A stretch of DNA of 8,511 nucleotides from Candidatus Dormiibacterota bacterium (GTDB taxonomy: Bacteria; Chloroflexota; Dormibacteria; Aeolococcales; Aeolococcaceae). Of this stretch, positions 6,783 through 8,511 are shown in pieces. Location of the stretch: NCBI GenBank assembly GCA_019234035.1, contig JAFALX010000203.1:1-8511 (forward strand). Reading direction: 5' to 3'. The notes under the pieces were generated by a model. That model had not been told where the DNA came from. It ran no database searches and saw only the letters and a list, made by a program, of their open reading frames with translations. Each line of letters begins with the position of its first letter. The stretch's first letter is position 1. The position numbers and the translations under genes were made by a program.

Positions 6783-6811
6783 TTGGTTTGTTTGGTACCA
6801 GCGTGTACGCT
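6783..6811 (+). promoter_or_regulatory. Promoter of the receiver gene: TTGGTT, 17 bases, TACGCT
   Basis: TTGGTT (6783-6788) and TACGCT (6806-6811) are separated by an optimal 17 bases, and TG directly precedes the -10 box. The predicted transcript start is about 6818, only a few bases before the ATG at 6823, so the leader is almost absent. The spacer contains the perfect 8-base palindrome TGGTACCA (6793-6800), which could be an operator half-hidden under RNA polymerase. The region is shared with the divergent elaA gene. Confidence 0.45.
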
Positions 6812-6822
6812 GTGCCGTCCCG

Positions 6823-7230
6823 ATGGACCCCGGTCGCTCACCCGAGCGCATTCTCATCGTCGACGACGACCCCTCGTACCTGCGCTATCTGGACCTGCGC
6901 CTCCAGCTCGAAGGGCACCAGACGTACATGGCGGCCTCCGCCGAGGATGGCCTCGGGGCCGCTGAATCATTCGAGCCCACCCTCGTCATCACCGACGTGG
7001 TGCTGCCGGGGATAAACGGCCTGGAGCTGGTCCGCCGTCTGCGCTCGGACGGACGTCACCGGCGCCTTCCCATCCTGATCCTCACCGGCGCTGATCACTC
7101 GGCCGAAGTCGGCGAGGTCGTCGGACTCGGCCTGGTCTGGTACCTCCGCAAGGGCGCCGACTGGAAGCTGATCCGGCGGACGGTGAGCAACCTCACCACC
7201 CGGGCGCGGGAGATGCTGCTCGCGTCGTAG
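6823..7230 (+). CDS. Stand-alone CheY-like response regulator receiver
   Basis: A 135-residue protein made of one receiver domain with no output domain, expected to be phosphorylated by a histidine kinase and to act by protein contact. The acidic pocket is D14-D15 (LIVDDDP), the phospho-acceptor is D58 (VITDVVLPGINGLEL), the switch Thr is T88 (LILTGAD) and the conserved Lys is K110 (YLRKGADW). All residues needed for phosphotransfer are therefore present. The segment before K110 reads GLGLVWYLRKGADW instead of the common GADDYLTKPF, so the usual Lys-Pro is absent and the recognition face (alpha4-beta5-alpha5) is unusual. No partner kinase is in the window. The ATG at 6823 lies just after a good promoter and has no Shine-Dalgarno sequence. 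The gene is divergent from elaA and followed by a separate secreted-protein gene after 121 bases. Confidence 0.88.
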   Translation: MDPGRSPERILIVDDDPSYLRYLDLRLQLEGHQTYMAASAEDGLGAAESFEPTLVITDVVLPGINGLELVRRLRSDGRHRRLPILILTGADHSAEVGEVVGLGLVWYLRKGADWKLIRRTVSNLTTRAREMLLAS

Positions 7231-7252
7231 GCCGGCAGGGGCCAGGGTCCAC

Positions 7253-7281
7253 TAGCCGAGCCTCCAGTGCCGGTGTACGAT
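7253..7281 (+). promoter_or_regulatory. Possible promoter of the secreted HEIAE protein gene
   Basis: TACGAT (7276-7281) is preceded directly by TG and matches the receiver-gene -10 box (GTGTACGCT against GTGTACGAT). The hexamer 17 bases upstream, TAGCCG (7253-7258), is a poor -35 box. The implied leader is about 60 bases and ends in a usable ribosome-binding site. The same gap (7231-7351) also holds a loose CCGGCA/TGCCGG inverted repeat (7232-7237 and 7268-7273) with a 30-base loop, too wide to call a terminator. Confidence 0.25.
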
Positions 7282-7338
7282 TCGCGTCAATAGCACCGCG
7301 GGTGACGGGCGCGCGGGGCCGCTCCACATTGGGTCAGC

Positions 7339-7344
7339 AAGGGA
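7339..7344 (+). promoter_or_regulatory. Ribosome-binding site of the secreted HEIAE protein gene
   Basis: AAGGGA lies seven bases before the ATG at 7352, a good position. A second AGGA abuts the same ATG. An alternative in-frame ATG at 7364, preceded by GAGAGAG, would shorten the protein by four residues without affecting its signal segment. Confidence 0.45.
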
Positions 7345-7351
7345 TTCAGGA

Positions 7352-8329
7352 ATGAGAGAGACGATGCTGGTCAATCGGCGTCCGCACGTTCGGACCATGG
7401 TGCTCGTCGGGGTTGCGCTGGCTGCGCTCGTCGCCACGAGCCTGACCCTCTGGATACGGGGCGGCGCACCTGCCACGCACACCCCGCATCCGGCCGTGAT
7501 GCTCCCGCTGCACCCGCTGGTGCCACTGCCGGCCCTCGGGATTCCCCAGCCCGGCCCCTTGACGTACGCCGGCGGCCACGTCGAGGTGACCCCGAAGACG
7601 TATCTGGTCTTCTGGGGCTGGGCGAGCACGTCGGATCCGGTCGCGGCGTTCATGCAGCGTTTCGTCGGCGCGATCGGTGGCACGCCCTGGCTGTCGACGG
7701 ACGACCAGTACTACGAGTCGTCCGGCGGCAAGCTGACCTACGTCACCAACCCACCCCAACAGCTGGCGGGCGTGTGGTTCGACAACATCGACCCGATCCA
7801 CAACAACCTGTCCATGCAGGACATCGCCACTGAGGCGCTGGCCGGGGTCCGGCACTTCGGCGTCACCGACTTCGCCAACTCGCACATCGTGGTGGCGCAG
7901 CCGGCGAACGCCAACGACGCCGGGTTCAACGGCAACCAGTACTGCGCCTGGCACGACGTCAGCACCGACGGCTTCACGGTGCCGGCGGGCACGCCGCAGT
8001 ACGCCTTCATCAGCATGCCGTACGTGCTCAACGCCGGCCCGAACTGCGGCGAGGACTTCGTCAACCCGGCCCCGCAGGGAACCTACGACGGCGTCACCAC
8101 CGTGCTCGGCCACGAGATCGCCGAGGCGGCGACCGACCCCGGCGCGGGCACCCAGGGCGACAGCGGGTGGCTCGACTTCAACGGCAACGAGAGTGCCGAC
8201 AAGTGCGCGTGGGTCAACATCGGCCCCGGCGGTGCCACCAACATCACCGGCAACGACGGCAGGACCTACACCGTGCAGGGTCTGTGGGACAACGGCGCGC
8301 TGCTCGGCGTGGGTTACTGCACCAACTGA
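7352..8329 (+). CDS. Secreted or membrane-anchored protein with metallopeptidase-like HEIAE motif
   Basis: The 325-residue protein has a basic N-terminus (LVNRRPHVR), a hydrophobic segment at residues 16-34 that is a signal peptide or anchor, a Pro/His-rich linker (about 38-70) and an extracytoplasmic domain (about 71-325). The domain begins KTYLVFWGW (82-90) and includes DDQYYESSGGKLTYV (117-131), NQYCAWHD (196-202), the motif VLGHEIAEAATDP (251-263; H254, E255, E258) and GNESADKCAW (278-287). Four cysteines (198, 232, 285, 323) could form two disulfides. I recall similar proteins in soil Chloroflexota and Actinomycetota, mostly annotated as hypothetical. The HE-x-x-E and D-K-C pattern also resembles plant EXORDIUM/phosphate-induced proteins. 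HE-x-x-E lacks the second His of HExxH, so peptidase activity is unproven and metal binding is an inference. It appears to be transcribed alone and is convergent with the gene at the right edge. Confidence 0.72.
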   Translation: MRETMLVNRRPHVRTMVLVGVALAALVATSLTLWIRGGAPATHTPHPAVMLPLHPLVPLPALGIPQPGPLTYAGGHVEVTPKTYLVFWGWASTSDPVAAFMQRFVGAIGGTPWLSTDDQYYESSGGKLTYVTNPPQQLAGVWFDNIDPIHNNLSMQDIATEALAGVRHFGVTDFANSHIVVAQPANANDAGFNGNQYCAWHDVSTDGFTVPAGTPQYAFISMPYVLNAGPNCGEDFVNPAPQGTYDGVTTVLGHEIAEAATDPGAGTQGDSGWLDFNGNESADKCAWVNIGPGGATNITGNDGRTYTVQGLWDNGALLGVGYCTN

Positions 8330-8345
8330 CAGATACTGGTCGCGA

Positions 8346-8511
8346 TCAGCCGCGCCGGTACGCGACGACGCACACGCCGAGCCAGCACCTGCTGCTGCGC
8401 TCGGTGTAGCCGCCGGGCACCGGGACCACGGTGTCATCCGGCTGCCTGACCGCGTACACCGTGCCGCCCGCGCCGCGGACGCTCGCGGGGACCGACGCGG
8501 TGATCGCTCCC
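8346..8511 (-). CDS. C-terminal end of an unidentified protein, cut by window edge
   Basis: The minus strand holds 54 open codons from the window edge to a TGA at 8346-8348. They are rich in G/C third positions, like the neighbouring genes. The peptide contains GAITASVPASVRGAGGTVYA, then VRQPDDTVVPVPGGYTE, and ends in CWLGVCVVAYRRG. Two Cys four residues apart lie near the end. It looks like a beta-rich or extracytoplasmic tail, but I recognise no family. Both other frames on this strand and the plus strand are less convincing. The stop faces that of the HEIAE gene across only 16 bases. Confidence 0.5.
   Translation of the reverse strand, partial: GAITASVPASVRGAGGTVYAVRQPDDTVVPVPGGYTERSSRCWLGVCVVAYRRG

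Noticed and set aside
6740..6841. N-terminal extension of the ElaA protein from 6841
   Set aside because: It would overlap the divergent receiver gene and its promoter and adds basic sequence without family similarity.
1..8511. CRISPR arrays, tRNA or rRNA genes, transposases, toxin-antitoxin or phage genes
   Set aside because: I looked for regularly spaced repeats, cloverleaf-like sequences and characteristic proteins on both strands and found none.

Overview
This is a high-GC window (my impression is about 70%) that is densely coded, with strong G/C at third positions and very short gaps. The leucyl-tRNA synthetase has a class I ligase signature in the form PYPSAEGLHVGH, a D-A-F-G-I-H-S-E-N block and the C-P-V-D-G / C-P-Q-C pattern. 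I associate these with Chloroflexota, Dormibacterota and deep-branching actinobacterial lineages rather than with Streptomyces or Mycobacterium. The PspA start (MGLWQRFRLVVRGK) and the actinobacterial-style TANNNT boxes fit the same broad group. I cannot name a genus, and the lineage is inferred from memory of family sequences, not from a search.

Layout. (1) Left edge to about 2257, minus strand: a membrane-anchored protein with two ASH/choice-of-anchor-D domains, then a PspA/IM30-family coiled-coil protein, then the N-terminal part of another coiled-coil protein that runs off the window. This looks like a cell-envelope stress or structure cluster. (2) 2381-4813, plus strand: leuS, complete and apparently functional, divergent from cluster 1. 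(3) 4814-5010: a convergent gap with an unusual density of perfect inverted repeats, probably terminators for both flanking genes. (4) 5011-6186, minus: a PAS-EAL cyclic-di-GMP phosphodiesterase with an intact active site. Upstream of it on the same strand is an ElaA-type GNAT acetyltransferase (6293-6739). (5) 6823-7230, plus: a stand-alone CheY-like receiver, divergent from the acetyltransferase and carrying the best promoter candidate in the window. (6) 7352-8329, plus: a secreted or membrane-anchored protein with a zinc-metallopeptidase-like HEIAE motif. (7) 8346 to the right edge, minus: the C-terminal end of an unidentified protein, convergent with gene 6.

How the genes relate. The pspA cluster and the ASH protein plausibly act at the inner membrane and envelope. 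The PAS-EAL enzyme and the lone receiver are both signalling proteins, but they are not in one transcription unit, so a joint pathway is only a guess. leuS is housekeeping. There is no CRISPR array, insertion sequence, phage gene, toxin-antitoxin pair, tRNA or rRNA that I can recognise, and no gap between genes exceeds about 200 bases. I see no clear evidence of a new multi-gene system. The most unusual items are the structured convergent gap at 4858-4980, the uncharacterised secreted HEIAE protein, and the set of starts that look leaderless.
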